The notes under the pieces: model-generated
Told to the model about the DNA's origin: nothing
The model's input: the letters and a program-made list of their open reading frames with translations, nothing else
The model's database searches: none
Part shown: positions 42,629 through 50,909 of the stretch, one piece after another
How positions within the stretch are numbered: position 1 is the stretch's first letter
Layout: every line of letters begins with the position of its first letter
Assembly (NCBI GenBank): GCA_015522685.1
Contig: WALU01000005.1
Coordinates: 1 to 51,951, forward strand
Length of the DNA: 51,951 bases
Source: Thermoproteota archaeon
GTDB lineage: Archaea > Korarchaeota > Korarchaeia > Korarchaeales > Korarchaeaceae
Reading direction: 5' to 3'
Program-made: the position numbers and the translations under genes

Positions 42629-42973
42629 TTATTCTTCGAGCTTCCTCAATAAGTTAAGCATTTCCTTATACTCAGAAGAGCCTAAAAGAGGATAATCTTT
42701 ATAGAGATATACCTTAAGTTCTTCCTCTGTCCTCGGAGCGATATTCACCAATATTATAGCATGTTCTTCTTTCAAATTGAATCTCTTCATCAGCTCGTTT
42801 ACCACACCTCTTGCCTTATTAGGATCGCTCGCCTTAGTAAATTTAGAGAGATATGTGAGGAGTCTTTTCTGATCTAAGTTGAGCGCCTCTGGATGAGCAG
42901 TCCATTTGGTGAACATAAGGGCCTTTACCTCAGCGAGAGTGAGGGGTTTTCTCCCTTCATTTTCTTTCGGCAA
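42629..42973 (-). CDS. rpoF: DNA-directed RNA polymerase subunit F (Rpb4)
   Basis: RpoF pairs with RpoE to form the stalk of archaeal RNA polymerase. The 114-residue product has the HRDC-like helical core (LTLAEVKALMFTKWTAH, KRLLTYLSKFTKAS, VVNELMKRFNLKEEHAIILV, NIAPRTEEEL). TTG 42973 was chosen because GAGGAGGAG lies five bases ahead; TTG 42988, which overlaps the L21e stop, would add RRRAL. It sits between L21e and DUF655, the standard archaeal order. Confidence 0.93.
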   Translation of the reverse strand: MPKENEGRKPLTLAEVKALMFTKWTAHPEALNLDQKRLLTYLSKFTKASDPNKARGVVNELMKRFNLKEEHAIILVNIAPRTEEELKVYLYKDYPLLGSSEYKEMLNLLRKLEE

Positions 42974-42984
42974 GGCTCTCCTCC

Positions 42985-43281
42985 TCAATCCTTATGCTTC
43001 TTTAGGTGGACTGGAAGAACTATTAGATGCTTAATCTTATTTCCTAGTTTTATGTCAACTAAATAAGCATGCCCTCGCTTTCCTGTGATTACACCTATTT
43101 TCCCCTGGTATCTTCTATGGGGCATGCTTCTCCTCTCAGATGGTTCGGCGTCTATCACAACCTTATCTCTTACATTAAACTCTCTTAGATACTTAGCTGG
43201 AGACGGCCTACCTCTTTCTCTAGGGGCCTTTGAGAGGAAGCTTCTTGACTTATAAAGAAATCCAAATGATCTCCTTCCCAT
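42985..43281 (-). CDS. rpl21e: 50S ribosomal protein L21e
   Basis: Large-subunit protein shared by archaea and eukaryotes, 98 residues. It shows the basic N-terminus GRRSFGFLYKSRSFLSKAPR, YLREFNVRDKVVIDAEPSE, the conserved MPHRRYQGKIGVITGKRGHA (read in two parts) and VDIKLGNKIKHLIVLPVHL. ATG 43281 starts it 16 bases after the Pus10 stop. Operon with Pus10 upstream and RpoF downstream. Confidence 0.96.
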   Translation of the reverse strand: MGRRSFGFLYKSRSFLSKAPRERGRPSPAKYLREFNVRDKVVIDAEPSERRSMPHRRYQGKIGVITGKRGHAYLVDIKLGNKIKHLIVLPVHLKKHKD

Positions 43282-43297
43282 TTAATTCACCTCATTT

Positions 43298-44512
43298 TTA
43301 ATGACCGAATACCTCTAACACATCCAGCTCCCTACAAAAAGCTTTTTTCTCCAACACTTCTGTAACACTAGGCTTGGTCCTCCCATCATCCCCGGATATT
43401 AATTCCTTCACATAAAGACCTCCATCACATAGAACTGTTATCTCGAATGTGCTATTATTTATCTTTCTAGTTTTAACTTCATAAACCTTCCTTACTCTCA
43501 CTATATCAGCTCTCCTCCATAAAACTCTCTTAGGAGTTCTCTGCTTTATTATAGCATTGGTGAGAGTTTTCTCTATTCCATCAAGATCCTCCTCTGTAAT
43601 TCCATCTTCTACCTCAACAACAGCTCTGTAGAGCTTCTTTATATTAGGAGAACTTTCCTTTATCCTTACAACTTTATCTCTTTTAGTGAACTTCAGTTCT
43701 CTTACCTCTATAATTCCCCTCCACATAGAATTGATTTTCTTTTCAAGTAATTCTAGATCAGCGACTCTTTTTCTCGGAGAGATTACTTCCATGACAAAAG
43801 GTCTTCCCCTTCCAAGCATTCTAGCATCCACATCTTCCCTTCCAGCCCCATGTAATGTATAGTCCTCAGCTTCAAAGATATCTTTCATTATTTCGCCTAT
43901 CATTCCTTCAATGGATCCCTCTGCGATTTTTCCGGTCCTATTACATTTTTCACAGCCTTTTCCTCCACAATAAGGGCATTTTCTCCTAGATTGAGAAATT
44001 CCTCGTTTTAGCTTTCTATACCTCCCATATATGAAGATAGGAGAGACTTTAAGGAATACATTCTTCTTGGAGAAGTCGAAAGTTATAAGAACATCAGGTT
44101 CATTGCTTACTTCAGCACCTATTTCAGAAGAAAGCACTAGATCAAGCCATTTTATTAGGGTTAGCTTAACTGATTCCATATATGGGGGGTTATATCTGGC
44201 TCTTATTCTATCCTCTCTCTCGATTATTGTTGGAGGGAGTATTACAGCGGCCTTCAGGGATCTAAACTCTATCCCCCTTAGCTTATTCATAGCTTCATTT
44301 ACCATGGTATTGATGCTTTTCGGTATTAGGTTACCACATATCACGCATGGGTTTTCTCCTCCTCTGTTTAATGCTTTCAGTACTTCCCTCATGGCCGCGC
44401 CTTTGATGTAATTCGGAGCTACTAGCTTGGATCCTATGATACTACCTAAACAAAAAGGGCATAATGTGCCTTCCTCCTTTACTATCAGCAAAATTAGATC
44501 GAGGTCACCCAC
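43298..44512 (-). CDS. pus10: tRNA pseudouridine synthase Pus10
   Basis: Makes pseudouridine at tRNA positions 54 and 55 in archaea. The 404-residue protein has an N-terminal zinc-binding THUMP-like domain (CPFCLGS near residue 18, CVICGN near residue 57), further cysteine pairs CPYCGGKGCEKC, and a C-terminal catalytic domain with HGAGREDVDARMLGRGRP, where the Asp in EDVDAR is the catalytic residue. YVKELISGDDGRTKPSVTEV near the end matches the family. The GTG at 44512 overlaps the SRP54 stop by 8 bases. Confidence 0.95.
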   Translation of the reverse strand: MGDLDLILLIVKEEGTLCPFCLGSIIGSKLVAPNYIKGAAMREVLKALNRGGENPCVICGNLIPKSINTMVNEAMNKLRGIEFRSLKAAVILPPTIIEREDRIRARYNPPYMESVKLTLIKWLDLVLSSEIGAEVSNEPDVLITFDFSKKNVFLKVSPIFIYGRYRKLKRGISQSRRKCPYCGGKGCEKCNRTGKIAEGSIEGMIGEIMKDIFEAEDYTLHGAGREDVDARMLGRGRPFVMEVISPRKRVADLELLEKKINSMWRGIIEVRELKFTKRDKVVRIKESSPNIKKLYRAVVEVEDGITEEDLDGIEKTLTNAIIKQRTPKRVLWRRADIVRVRKVYEVKTRKINNSTFEITVLCDGGLYVKELISGDDGRTKPSVTEVLEKKAFCRELDVLEVFGH

Positions 44513-45824
44513 TTATGCCCATCCTCCTCATTAACCTTCTCATCTTAGCAGGAGAGGACATGGATTCCATCATCTTCTTTGCTTGTCCATAGGATTTAAG
44601 AAGTCGCCTTACATCTTTAGCAGTCACTCCGGACCCTCTAGCTATCCTTTCTATCCTACTGCCCTTTATTACTGAAGGATTTCTCCTTTCTTCCATAGTC
44701 ATAGAGTTTATGATTGCCATCCACCTCGTCATTTCCTTAGGATCTAGCTCGATGTTAGAGAACTTATTTCCTATACCTGGTATCATCTCCAATAGTTTAT
44801 CTAGTGGGCCAGCTTTCGTAAGCTGCTTTAAATAATCCCTATAATCTTCCAAATCGAACTTTCCCTTGGAAATCCTTTCTAACAGAGCTGTTTCCTTGAA
44901 AGCTTCTTCCATCCGCTTAGCCAGCTCAACTATGTTACCTCTACCTAGAAGGCGAGAAACAAAGCTATCTGGATCAAATTTCTCTAGGTCTTCCAATTTT
45001 TCCCCCGTGCCTATGAAGTATATCGGCGCACCTGCAGCAGCTACGGCTGACAATGCACCTCCTCCCTTAGCTGCTCCATCTAGTTTAGTGACTATGACGC
45101 CTCCTATCGGTATGTTCTGGGCAAAAGCCTTGGCCTGATTGAAGGCCTTTTGTCCTATCGTACCATCTATAACTAGCAGAACAAAATTCGGCTTTATTGC
45201 CCTGTAGTAATCCATTAGTTCCTTCATTAGACCTCCTTCATCCTTGTGCCTTCCTGCTGTGTCTACTAAAACGATATTATACTTTTCCTTCCTGAACTTT
45301 TCTATTCCAGATTCCATTATATCTACAGGATCTTTTGAATCTTTCCAAAATACTGGAACTTCACTTCCTACCATCTGTTCTATTTGAAGTCTTGATGCCG
45401 GTCTTATAACATCTGAAGATATAATGGCTACTTTTCCATACCTTTTCGAGAACCAGTGAGATAGTTTAGTTACAGTAGTGGTTTTCCCCGATCCCTCTAT
45501 ACCAATTATTAGTATTATATTTGTTTTCTTTCCATCTAGCTCTATTTTTGGAGGTTTCTTTCCAAGCAGGTTAGTTAATTCCTCATATAATATTTTAACA
45601 GCTAAGTCCCTCCTACTGAAACCAGAAGGGACTTCTCCTTTGAGAGCTCTTTCTTTAACCTTTTTAGAGAGTTCAAGGACAAGTTTAACGTTTACATCTC
45701 CTTCAAGGAGGGCTCTTTGGACATCTCTTAAAAAGTCCATAATAGCTGCTTCGTCTATTACTGGCCTACCTCTGAGCTTATTAACAGCATTTCTTAGGGA
45801 AGAACCGAACTTCTCTAGAACCAA
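44505..45824 (-). CDS. srp54: Signal recognition particle protein SRP54
   Basis: GTPase that binds signal peptides and SRP RNA helix 8. The 439-residue product has the N domain (1-95), G domain with GIEGSGKTTTVTKLSHW (P-loop), VDTAGRHKDEGGLMKE (G3), TKLDGAAKGGGALS (G4) and FIGTGEKLEDLEKFD, then the M domain (from about 300) with GSRIERIARGSGVTAKDVRR, which binds RNA, and a methionine-rich end (MMESM, MRRLMRRMG). TTG 45824 starts it 5 bases after the aIF5A stop. The partner SRP RNA gene is at 21.3 kb. Confidence 0.97.
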   Translation of the reverse strand: MVLEKFGSSLRNAVNKLRGRPVIDEAAIMDFLRDVQRALLEGDVNVKLVLELSKKVKERALKGEVPSGFSRRDLAVKILYEELTNLLGKKPPKIELDGKKTNIILIIGIEGSGKTTTVTKLSHWFSKRYGKVAIISSDVIRPASRLQIEQMVGSEVPVFWKDSKDPVDIMESGIEKFRKEKYNIVLVDTAGRHKDEGGLMKELMDYYRAIKPNFVLLVIDGTIGQKAFNQAKAFAQNIPIGGVIVTKLDGAAKGGGALSAVAAAGAPIYFIGTGEKLEDLEKFDPDSFVSRLLGRGNIVELAKRMEEAFKETALLERISKGKFDLEDYRDYLKQLTKAGPLDKLLEMIPGIGNKFSNIELDPKEMTRWMAIINSMTMEERRNPSVIKGSRIERIARGSGVTAKDVRRLLKSYGQAKKMMESMSSPAKMRRLMRRMGISG

Positions 45825-45829
45825 CCCTC

Positions 45830-46237
45830 TTAACCGCCACCCCCTCTAGTTCTTACAATCTTCCTCTTATTCATAGACTCCCAATACTCTACCTCAACTC
45901 CTGGCTGTAGCTTAGAGGCTAGTTCTTGATCATCCGGCATAACCATCTCGAAGGTTTCATATGTGCTCATATCCATGAGTTGAACTGTATTACTATACAC
46001 GTTGATTACTTGGGCCGTTTTTTTATCCACTATGGGTATCTCTATTAGAGCATTAGCAGGGAATATCTTAGATCTCCTAGAGCCATCAAAGATCCCCCTA
46101 GCTTCTATTCTCACTTTAGCAGCACCATGCTTTCCAGGTTTAGATTTTGAAATGCTTAGGACCTCACATGGTTCTCCGTCTAATATAATATAGCTACCCT
46201 TCTTTAATTCTCCAGCAGAACCTCTGGTCATAGACAA
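45830..46237 (-). CDS. Translation initiation factor aIF5A
   Basis: Elongation/termination factor homologous to eIF5A and EF-P. The 135-residue product contains the modification loop SKSKPGKHGAAKVRIEA, where the Lys of PGKHG is the site of deoxyhypusine formation in archaea, and an OB-fold C-terminal domain (VQLMDMSTYETFEMVMPDD). TTG 46237 gives SMTRGS; ATG 46231 is an alternative. It heads the run aIF5A-SRP54-Pus10-L21e-RpoF-DUF655. Confidence 0.96.
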   Translation of the reverse strand: MSMTRGSAGELKKGSYIILDGEPCEVLSISKSKPGKHGAAKVRIEARGIFDGSRRSKIFPANALIEIPIVDKKTAQVINVYSNTVQLMDMSTYETFEMVMPDDQELASKLQPGVEVEYWESMNKRKIVRTRGGGG

Positions 46238-46276
46238 ATTATATCCCTCCTCTTCTTTCCTTTAAAGATAAGAAAG

Positions 46277-46708
46277 TTACCTATAAGACTTCTGGAATCT
46301 TGCTCTGGCACTTCTGCCTCCATACTTCTTAGGCTCTGTCTGTCTGGGATCTCCCTTAAGTATAGTTCTATCATATTCCTTGAGGAGCTCCTTCAACTGA
46401 TCACTTCCACTATACTTCACTAATGCTCTACCTACTGCCATTCTGGTGGCGTCAGCTTGTGACATAAAGCCTCCTCCTCTAACTCTAACGTAAATATCTA
46501 TATCGGAGATGTAATTGCTTGCCAGCCAGAGAGGTTCCAATATTTTCATTCGCACGAACTCATTAGTAGCATAGACTTCCATTGGAAGCCCATTTATATA
46601 GAGCCTACCGAGTCCTTTCCTCACAACAGCCATTGCCCTTGCCATCTTTCTTCTAGAGGAGGCCAGTGCAAGTATCCCATTTCTCTTACTTTTACTTTTC
46701 CTCGACAT
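46277..46708 (-). CDS. rps9: 30S ribosomal protein S9
   Basis: Small-subunit protein uS9 of 143 residues, whose C-terminal arm reaches the P-site tRNA. It shows SRRKMARAMAVVRKGLGRLY, LPMEVYATNEFVRMKI, RVRGGGFMSQADATRMAVGR and the invariant basic end ARARFQKSYR. ATG 46708 overlaps the end of L13 by 17 bases, the usual L13-S9 coupling. Confidence 0.97.
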   Translation of the reverse strand: MSRKSKSKRNGILALASSRRKMARAMAVVRKGLGRLYINGLPMEVYATNEFVRMKILEPLWLASNYISDIDIYVRVRGGGFMSQADATRMAVGRALVKYSGSDQLKELLKEYDRTILKGDPRQTEPKKYGGRSARARFQKSYR

Positions 46709-47183
46709 ACTTTATCCCCTTCCATCCCAGTTCTTTAGATAGCCAGAGAGTGGTTACATACCCTTTTGTTTTCTTCGGTTTAAGTGAATCTATAGTGTAT
46801 TTAATGTATTCCTTCGGATCTTCCTTGAGATTTACATCCATTTTCATTCTAGAGAGTTCATTCGGTATCTCTATAAATACCTTGAGTCTCTTTATGGCTT
46901 CTCTTCCCTTTGCTTTCTTCATTGGAAGCATTCCTTTTACGGTCTTCCACACAATTCTATCGGGGGTTCTGGGTTGTATAGGAGACTTTCTAGGGCTTAT
47001 TGTACTTTGAATGGCTCTTCTAGTTCTATACTTTCTAAGAATCGTTTGAGGATTTCCTGTTATAATAGCCTTTTCTGCGTTCACTATGGCTACCCTCTTA
47101 CCCTTAAGTAGTTCTTTTGCCGCAAATGAAGAGATCCTCCCGAGAATTTTCCCCTCGGCATTTATAACTAAGTCAAATTTCAA
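46692..47183 (-). CDS. rpl13: 50S ribosomal protein L13
   Basis: Large-subunit protein uL13, 163 residues from TTG 47183. The start is set by GGTGA five bases before it and by the fit to VINAEGKILGRISSFAAKEL; ATG 47201, which overlaps the L18e stop, would put six extra residues before it. Other landmarks are ITGNPQTILRKYRTRR, TPDRIVWKTVKGMLPMKKAK and RLKVFIEIP. Second gene of L18e-L13-S9. Confidence 0.96.
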   Translation of the reverse strand: MKFDLVINAEGKILGRISSFAAKELLKGKRVAIVNAEKAIITGNPQTILRKYRTRRAIQSTISPRKSPIQPRTPDRIVWKTVKGMLPMKKAKGREAIKRLKVFIEIPNELSRMKMDVNLKEDPKEYIKYTIDSLKPKKTKGYVTTLWLSKELGWKGIKYVEEK

Positions 47184-47197
47184 ATATATCACCTTGT

Positions 47198-47560
47198 TCA
47201 TACCAGTATCTTAATATTAGAGCCTTTAGGATTCTCCTCAGCATACTCATCTAGCAAATAGGTTTTGCCTCCGGTAGCTTCTATCTTTCTCTCGGCAGTT
47301 TTTGAGAAGCTAGCGGCGGCTATCGTAGCTGGCTTATTTATCTCTCCTTCTCCTAGAACCTTACCTGGAACTATTATCGCCCTAGATTCCTCTAAATACT
47401 TGCCTATTTTCCATAAGTTAATTTCTACCCTAGCTCTAGTAGGCTTTCTAAGATTATCTGCAACGGCCTTCCATACTGCAGCATTGTTAAGCCTAGATAC
47501 CTTCTCAAGCCTGTTTATCATTCTTATCAATCTTGGATTCATTGGTCCTGTTGGCTTCAC
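47198..47560 (-). CDS. rpl18e: 50S ribosomal protein L18e
   Basis: Archaeal/eukaryotic L18e (uL15-like), 120 residues from GTG 47560: KPTGPMNPRLIRMINRLEKV, ARVEINLWKIGKYLEE, VVPGKVLGEGEINKP-type sequence IVPGKVLGEGEINKPATIAA and ILV end. GTG 47560 is six bases after GAGGAGG. An ATG at 47590 is open in frame and the frame even runs into the tRNA-Leu gene, but that part has no match to the family. A TATA-like box at 47596-47606 gives this operon its own promoter. Confidence 0.94.
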   Translation of the reverse strand: MKPTGPMNPRLIRMINRLEKVSRLNNAAVWKAVADNLRKPTRARVEINLWKIGKYLEESRAIIVPGKVLGEGEINKPATIAAASFSKTAERKIEATGGKTYLLDEYAEENPKGSNIKILV

Positions 47561-47595
47561 AATAATCCTCCTCTCACATAGAGTGACCATTACGG

Positions 47596-47606
47596 CTTTA
47601 ATAAAG
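47596..47606 (-). promoter_or_regulatory. TATA-like box of L18e-L13-S9 operon
   Basis: CTTTATTAAAG lies between the tRNA-Leu gene and L18e, predicting a start near 47576 and a leader of about 15 bases that carries GAGGAGG. Confidence 0.45.
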
Positions 47607-47613
47607 ATGTATA

Positions 47614-47700
47614 TGCGGGGGGTGGGATTCGAACCCACGAGGGCCTAACGCCCACCCGCCCCTCAAGCGGGCGCCTTGGACCTGGCTTGGCTACCCCCGC
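47614..47700 (-). tRNA. tRNA-Leu (anticodon GAG)
   Basis: An 87-base leucine tRNA with long variable arm: acceptor GCGGGGG with CCCCCGC, anticodon stem CCCGC/GCGGG with loop TTGAGGG (anticodon GAG, reads CTC/CTT), variable arm GGGCGTTAGGCCC, T arm GTGGG-TTCGAAT-CCCAC. No intron, no encoded CCA. It splits RpoD from L18e, which are adjacent in most archaea. Confidence 0.95.
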
Positions 47701-47739
47701 CTTATTCTACCTGATAACACTTCTCTTATTAAAGCTTAA

Positions 47740-48504
47740 TCATCTGATCCCATTTGATAATTCATTGAACTTGAGCTTCAGCTGATCCAATGCTTCTAAG
47801 AAAATCTCACTAGGTGTTAAAGAGCCAGTACTCTCATACCTAAGTATGATTCTGGACTGATCCCACTCCCTCTTGACTTTGCCAGGATTATTCAGCCTAC
47901 ATTTCTCGAGCTCCTCCAAGCAACCATTGTATATGGTGGGATATTCTACTTTAACAATTTTCCTCTTCTTCTTCATACAGCCGTCACATTTTGATAGATT
48001 ACATAGTTTCAATAACGATCTTTCAAATTCATACATGGGCATGAAGCTATAACCAACTGCGGCAGCTGCCTGCCATTTTGAGTGATTTTTTCCTCTTCCA
48101 ACTCTAGCTATGGCTTGAAATCTTATTCTCTGCCCTTGTCTCATTTTTATTATCGGTATTCTATTGCTAGCTGGTATGACTAGGGGGTCTGATGATTTAA
48201 GGTCCCCAGAGTATATAGTCTCAGTGGATTCTTTAGCCTCCCTTTCAAGCTCAAGGATAACAGTTCTATTGGGATCAGTTTTAACAACGTCCATGCTTGT
48301 TTTAAGGGGAATCATAGCCAATCTATGGGCTATATATTCATCGAAGAAAGGCGTTGAATTTTCAAAGAATATAACTTCATCTACCGCGAATATTGGGATT
48401 TCTGATATTATGGCTCTCCTTATGGCATTTACTAAGGTAGGCTTGGCATCTTCAATCACTAAAATGGCTTTATAGCCATTTAAATCTATAATTCTAGCTT
48501 TCAA
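47740..48504 (-). CDS. rpoD: DNA-directed RNA polymerase subunit D (Rpb3/RpoA-like)
   Basis: Assembly-platform subunit of RNA polymerase, 254 residues from TTG 48504, which lies 5 bases after GGTGA; GTG 48513 overlaps that site. Landmarks: NAIRRAIISEIPIFAVDEVI, HRLAMIPLKTSMD, VGRGKNHSKWQAAAAVGYSF and a C-terminal dimerisation helix. The ferredoxin-like insert has CNLSKCDGC and later NGCLEELEKC, enough cysteines for an Fe-S cluster as in Sulfolobus RpoD. The unknown 312-residue gene overlaps its start by 11 bases. Confidence 0.95.
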   Translation of the reverse strand: MKARIIDLNGYKAILVIEDAKPTLVNAIRRAIISEIPIFAVDEVIFFENSTPFFDEYIAHRLAMIPLKTSMDVVKTDPNRTVILELEREAKESTETIYSGDLKSSDPLVIPASNRIPIIKMRQGQRIRFQAIARVGRGKNHSKWQAAAAVGYSFMPMYEFERSLLKLCNLSKCDGCMKKKRKIVKVEYPTIYNGCLEELEKCRLNNPGKVKREWDQSRIILRYESTGSLTPSEIFLEALDQLKLKFNELSNGIR

Positions 48505-49432
48505 CTTTTTCACCTTTCTTATGCAATATTTCTACCCATGGATTGCTCAGCATTTCTTTAAGTACTTCGTCAGCCTCTTGAGCACTAGGAGGTAGTGCTG
48601 CACCTTTATTAATTTCGATCTTTTGATATGATTTTATCTCCTCGTGACCTTTAATCATTTCCGCATTTTCCTTGGAGTAAGAATTGTCACTATGCGATTT
48701 AATCCGATGTTGCTTATAATCCATTGGGTGTAAATTAAACTGATTATCAGGATATTGCCCACCTAGGAGCCTTATCATTGCTTCTAGCAGTTCTACCCTC
48801 TTTTCCAGTTCATGAAGCTTGTTCATTATTTCAAGCTGATTCTCTTCCTCCTTAACCTCCAATAAGACGGATTTCATTGATTCATGCACCGCTTTCTTCA
48901 GTTCATTGACTATTTCATTCATATATCCACCGAATTCCTTGTTGATCTTTCCCTGCTTTTCTTTAATCTCTTGATAAGTTCTTTTAACATCTTGCCTCTC
49001 TCTAATTTTTGTTCTAATTCGATTTTGATTCTTTCTTTTAGGTGTGTTAATTTCAATGGATTCATCTCTGGGATATAAATCCCTCATCGATCTTATGGTC
49101 ACCTTTGCGAGCAATCCTTCCCTTTTGATCTCATCATCCAATTCCTCTTGAAGATCTCTTAAATCTCTAGGTGGAACCCATACTTCCACTCGATCGAATT
49201 TTATACTCGCTCTCTTATGAACCAGCATCAGAGATTTTATCCAACTAAGAAAATCTCCGTCTCTATATGGATCAAATGTTATGATCAGGAGCCTAAGCTC
49301 TCTTCTTCCCCTTATGGTGATGAGTGCAGAATGTCCATCCAATCCGAGTCTTTCAAATTCTACTTTACCTGATAAGTTCTTCTTATACCAGCCTAGCAGT
49401 GTTTCAAGTTGATATATGCTCTCCCCTGGCAC
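48494..49432 (-). CDS. Unknown coiled-coil protein between S11 and RpoD
   Basis: A 312-residue protein I do not recognise. Residues about 1-125 form an alpha/beta domain (ALITIRGRRELRLLIITFDP, FDRVEVWVPPRDLRDLQEEL), 130-235 are a long charged helix likely to be a coiled coil (RTYQEIKEKQGKINKEFG, LEIMNKLHELEKRVELLEA), 240-290 are Asn/Ser/His-rich and probably disordered, and a short helix ends the chain (DEVLKEMLSNPWVEILH). No Cys pairs and no membrane segment. GTG 49432 has AGAGGT eight bases ahead. It overlaps rpoD by 11 bases, so it is translated with it. In other archaea I know, S11 is directly followed by RpoD. Confidence 0.8.
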   Translation of the reverse strand: MPGESIYQLETLLGWYKKNLSGKVEFERLGLDGHSALITIRGRRELRLLIITFDPYRDGDFLSWIKSLMLVHKRASIKFDRVEVWVPPRDLRDLQEELDDEIKREGLLAKVTIRSMRDLYPRDESIEINTPKRKNQNRIRTKIRERQDVKRTYQEIKEKQGKINKEFGGYMNEIVNELKKAVHESMKSVLLEVKEEENQLEIMNKLHELEKRVELLEAMIRLLGGQYPDNQFNLHPMDYKQHRIKSHSDNSYSKENAEMIKGHEEIKSYQKIEINKGAALPPSAQEADEVLKEMLSNPWVEILHKKGEKVES

Positions 49433-49487
49433 AGGGTTTTACCTCTCGCTATATGATCTAGTATGAAAATAAAAATTTGGGGAGAAT

Positions 49488-49889
49488 TCAGACTCTTCTA
49501 CCCCTTCTACCATGAGGTCTCCTGCATCCATCATGAGGGATAGGGGTTACATCCTCGACCCTGACTAAAATTAAACCTGATCTGGAGAATCCTCTTATTG
49601 CAGCTGTAGCACCAGGGCCAGGTATTCTGCTTTTTATCCCACCAGGAGCTCTAACTTTTACTATGAGGTGTGTTATTCCCCTCCTCTGGGCCTCCTTAGC
49701 AGCAGCTATGGCAGCTTTCAAGGCAGCATAGGGAGAGCCCTCTAACCTATCTGCATCCACGAACATGCCGCCAGAATACCTAGCTATAGTCTCAGCCCCT
49801 GTTATGTCCGTTATGTGGACTATTGTATCATTGAATGATGAGTATATATGAGCTACGCCCATTTTTCCTTTCTTTTGACTTGCAGACAT
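49488..49889 (-). CDS. rps11: 30S ribosomal protein S11
   Basis: Small-subunit platform protein uS11, 133 residues: [78 protein letters not shown] and the basic end [17 protein letters not shown] 49889 lies 4 bases after GGTGA. It follows S4 by 4 bases. The 55-base gap after its stop has a T-rich stretch (CAAATTTTTATTTTC) that could end S11 transcripts or be a TATA box for the next gene. Confidence 0.97.
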   Translation of the reverse strand: MSASQKKGKMGVAHIYSSFNDTIVHITDITGAETIARYSGGMFVDADRLEGSPYAALKAAIAAAKEAQRRGITHLIVKVRAPGGIKSRIPGPGATAAIRGFSRSGLILVRVEDVTPIPHDGCRRPHGRRGRRV

Positions 49890-49893
49890 GCGA

Positions 49894-50412
49894 TCACCTT
49901 CCTTGATTTATCTCCTGCTTAGGGATTTCTTCCTCTAGGCATGTAGGGTGAGTACATACTACTGCTTTCTCCTCTTCTAAAGTGACAAGATACCCTGGTT
50001 GCTTTATTCTCCTGCTATTTACTCTTATATGACCGTGAGTTACCAGTTGTCTGGCCATATAAGGAGTTTTAGCAAATTCCTTCTTCCAAACAATAGTTTG
50101 CAGCCTTCTCTCTAAAAATTGATCTACAGTTAGATCAAGCAGATCATCCAGCGTTGCATTCTTACCTACAACACCTAGCCTCTGAAGCCTACTTATTATT
50201 GGTTGTACCTTAGCCCTCTCCTCCTCAGGAGCTGCAAGAAGTTCTCTAGCTACTCTCCTGTATTTCTTCGCTATGGAGCTTACTCTCCATAGCTCTCTCT
50301 TGTTTCTTAATCCATAATAACCGGCCAATCTATTTGTTTCCTCTAAAACTCTACTATCCCAAGGTTTATAGGGCCTATCATATTTCTTCCTCGGCCTCCT
50401 AGGATCTCCCAA
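49894..50412 (-). CDS. rps4: 30S ribosomal protein S4
   Basis: Primary 16S-binding protein uS4, archaeal form of 172 residues: [34 protein letters not shown], and the S4 RNA-binding domain [40 protein letters not shown] (two parts). TTG 50412 lies 4 bases after GGTGA and directly follows S13. Confidence 0.97.
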   Translation of the reverse strand: MGDPRRPRKKYDRPYKPWDSRVLEETNRLAGYYGLRNKRELWRVSSIAKKYRRVARELLAAPEEERAKVQPIISRLQRLGVVGKNATLDDLLDLTVDQFLERRLQTIVWKKEFAKTPYMARQLVTHGHIRVNSRRIKQPGYLVTLEEEKAVVCTHPTCLEEEIPKQEINQGR

Positions 50413-50431
50413 TCAATCACCTCTCCATTAT

Positions 50432-50884
50432 TCACTTCTTTCTCTGATAACCAGCAATTCTTCCTACTCTGCTCGTTGTCTTGGTTCTCTGCCCTCTTAC
50501 CTTCAACCCTAAATCGTGCCTTATGCCCTTCCAATTCTTTATCTTTTTCATTAGGTTTATGTCTTGAGTCATAGCCCAGCTTATGTCATCTCCGATCAAA
50601 ATCTTAGAATCGTTAGTTTTAGGATCCTTCTGTCTATTCATTGTCCACCAGGGGATCCCATATTTATCTGAATTATTTATCACGTCCTCTATTTTAGCAA
50701 ACTCCTCGTCGCTTAGCTCACCTAGTAACTTATTGGGATTAATACCAGCTTTATTCAGTATAATCTTCGCTAAAACGAAATTTATCCCCTTAACATTTGT
50801 TAGAGAAACTATTACCTGCTTAGTACCGTCCAAGGTTGTGTTGAGGAGCCTCACTATTCTCCTTAGCTCAGTAGTTTCTGACAA
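50432..50884 (-). CDS. rps13: 30S ribosomal protein S13
   Basis: Small-subunit head protein uS13, 150 residues: RRIVRLLNTTLDGTKQVIVS, LTNVKGINFVLAKIILNKAG, and the basic end GIRHDLGLKVRGQRTKTTSR. TTG 50884 is 4 bases after GGTGA, and that GGTGA is part of a hairpin (50889-50909). It is the first gene of the S13-S4-S11 run; TATA-like CTAAATATAAAG at about 50962-50973 is the likely promoter, giving a leader of some 50-60 bases that contains the hairpin. Confidence 0.97.
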   Translation of the reverse strand: MSETTELRRIVRLLNTTLDGTKQVIVSLTNVKGINFVLAKIILNKAGINPNKLLGELSDEEFAKIEDVINNSDKYGIPWWTMNRQKDPKTNDSKILIGDDISWAMTQDINLMKKIKNWKGIRHDLGLKVRGQRTKTTSRVGRIAGYQRKK

Positions 50885-50888
50885 TTCC

Positions 50889-50909
50889 TCACCTTCTCTC
50901 GGAAGGTGA
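50889..50909 (-). promoter_or_regulatory. Hairpin hiding the S13 ribosome binding site
   Basis: In the mRNA this reads UCACCUUC-CGAGA-GAAGGUGA: eight perfect pairs and a five-base loop. The 3' arm contains GGUGA, the Shine-Dalgarno sequence, with the UUG start four bases later. The 5' arm imitates the anti-Shine-Dalgarno end of 16S rRNA. Such a structure would block initiation until melted or rearranged, a common way to autoregulate ribosomal protein operons. Confidence 0.65.

Noticed and set aside
47561-47638. Longer L18e protein starting inside tRNA-Leu
   Set aside because: The extra residues would be coded partly by the tRNA gene, and GTG 47560 has a good ribosome binding site and family fit.
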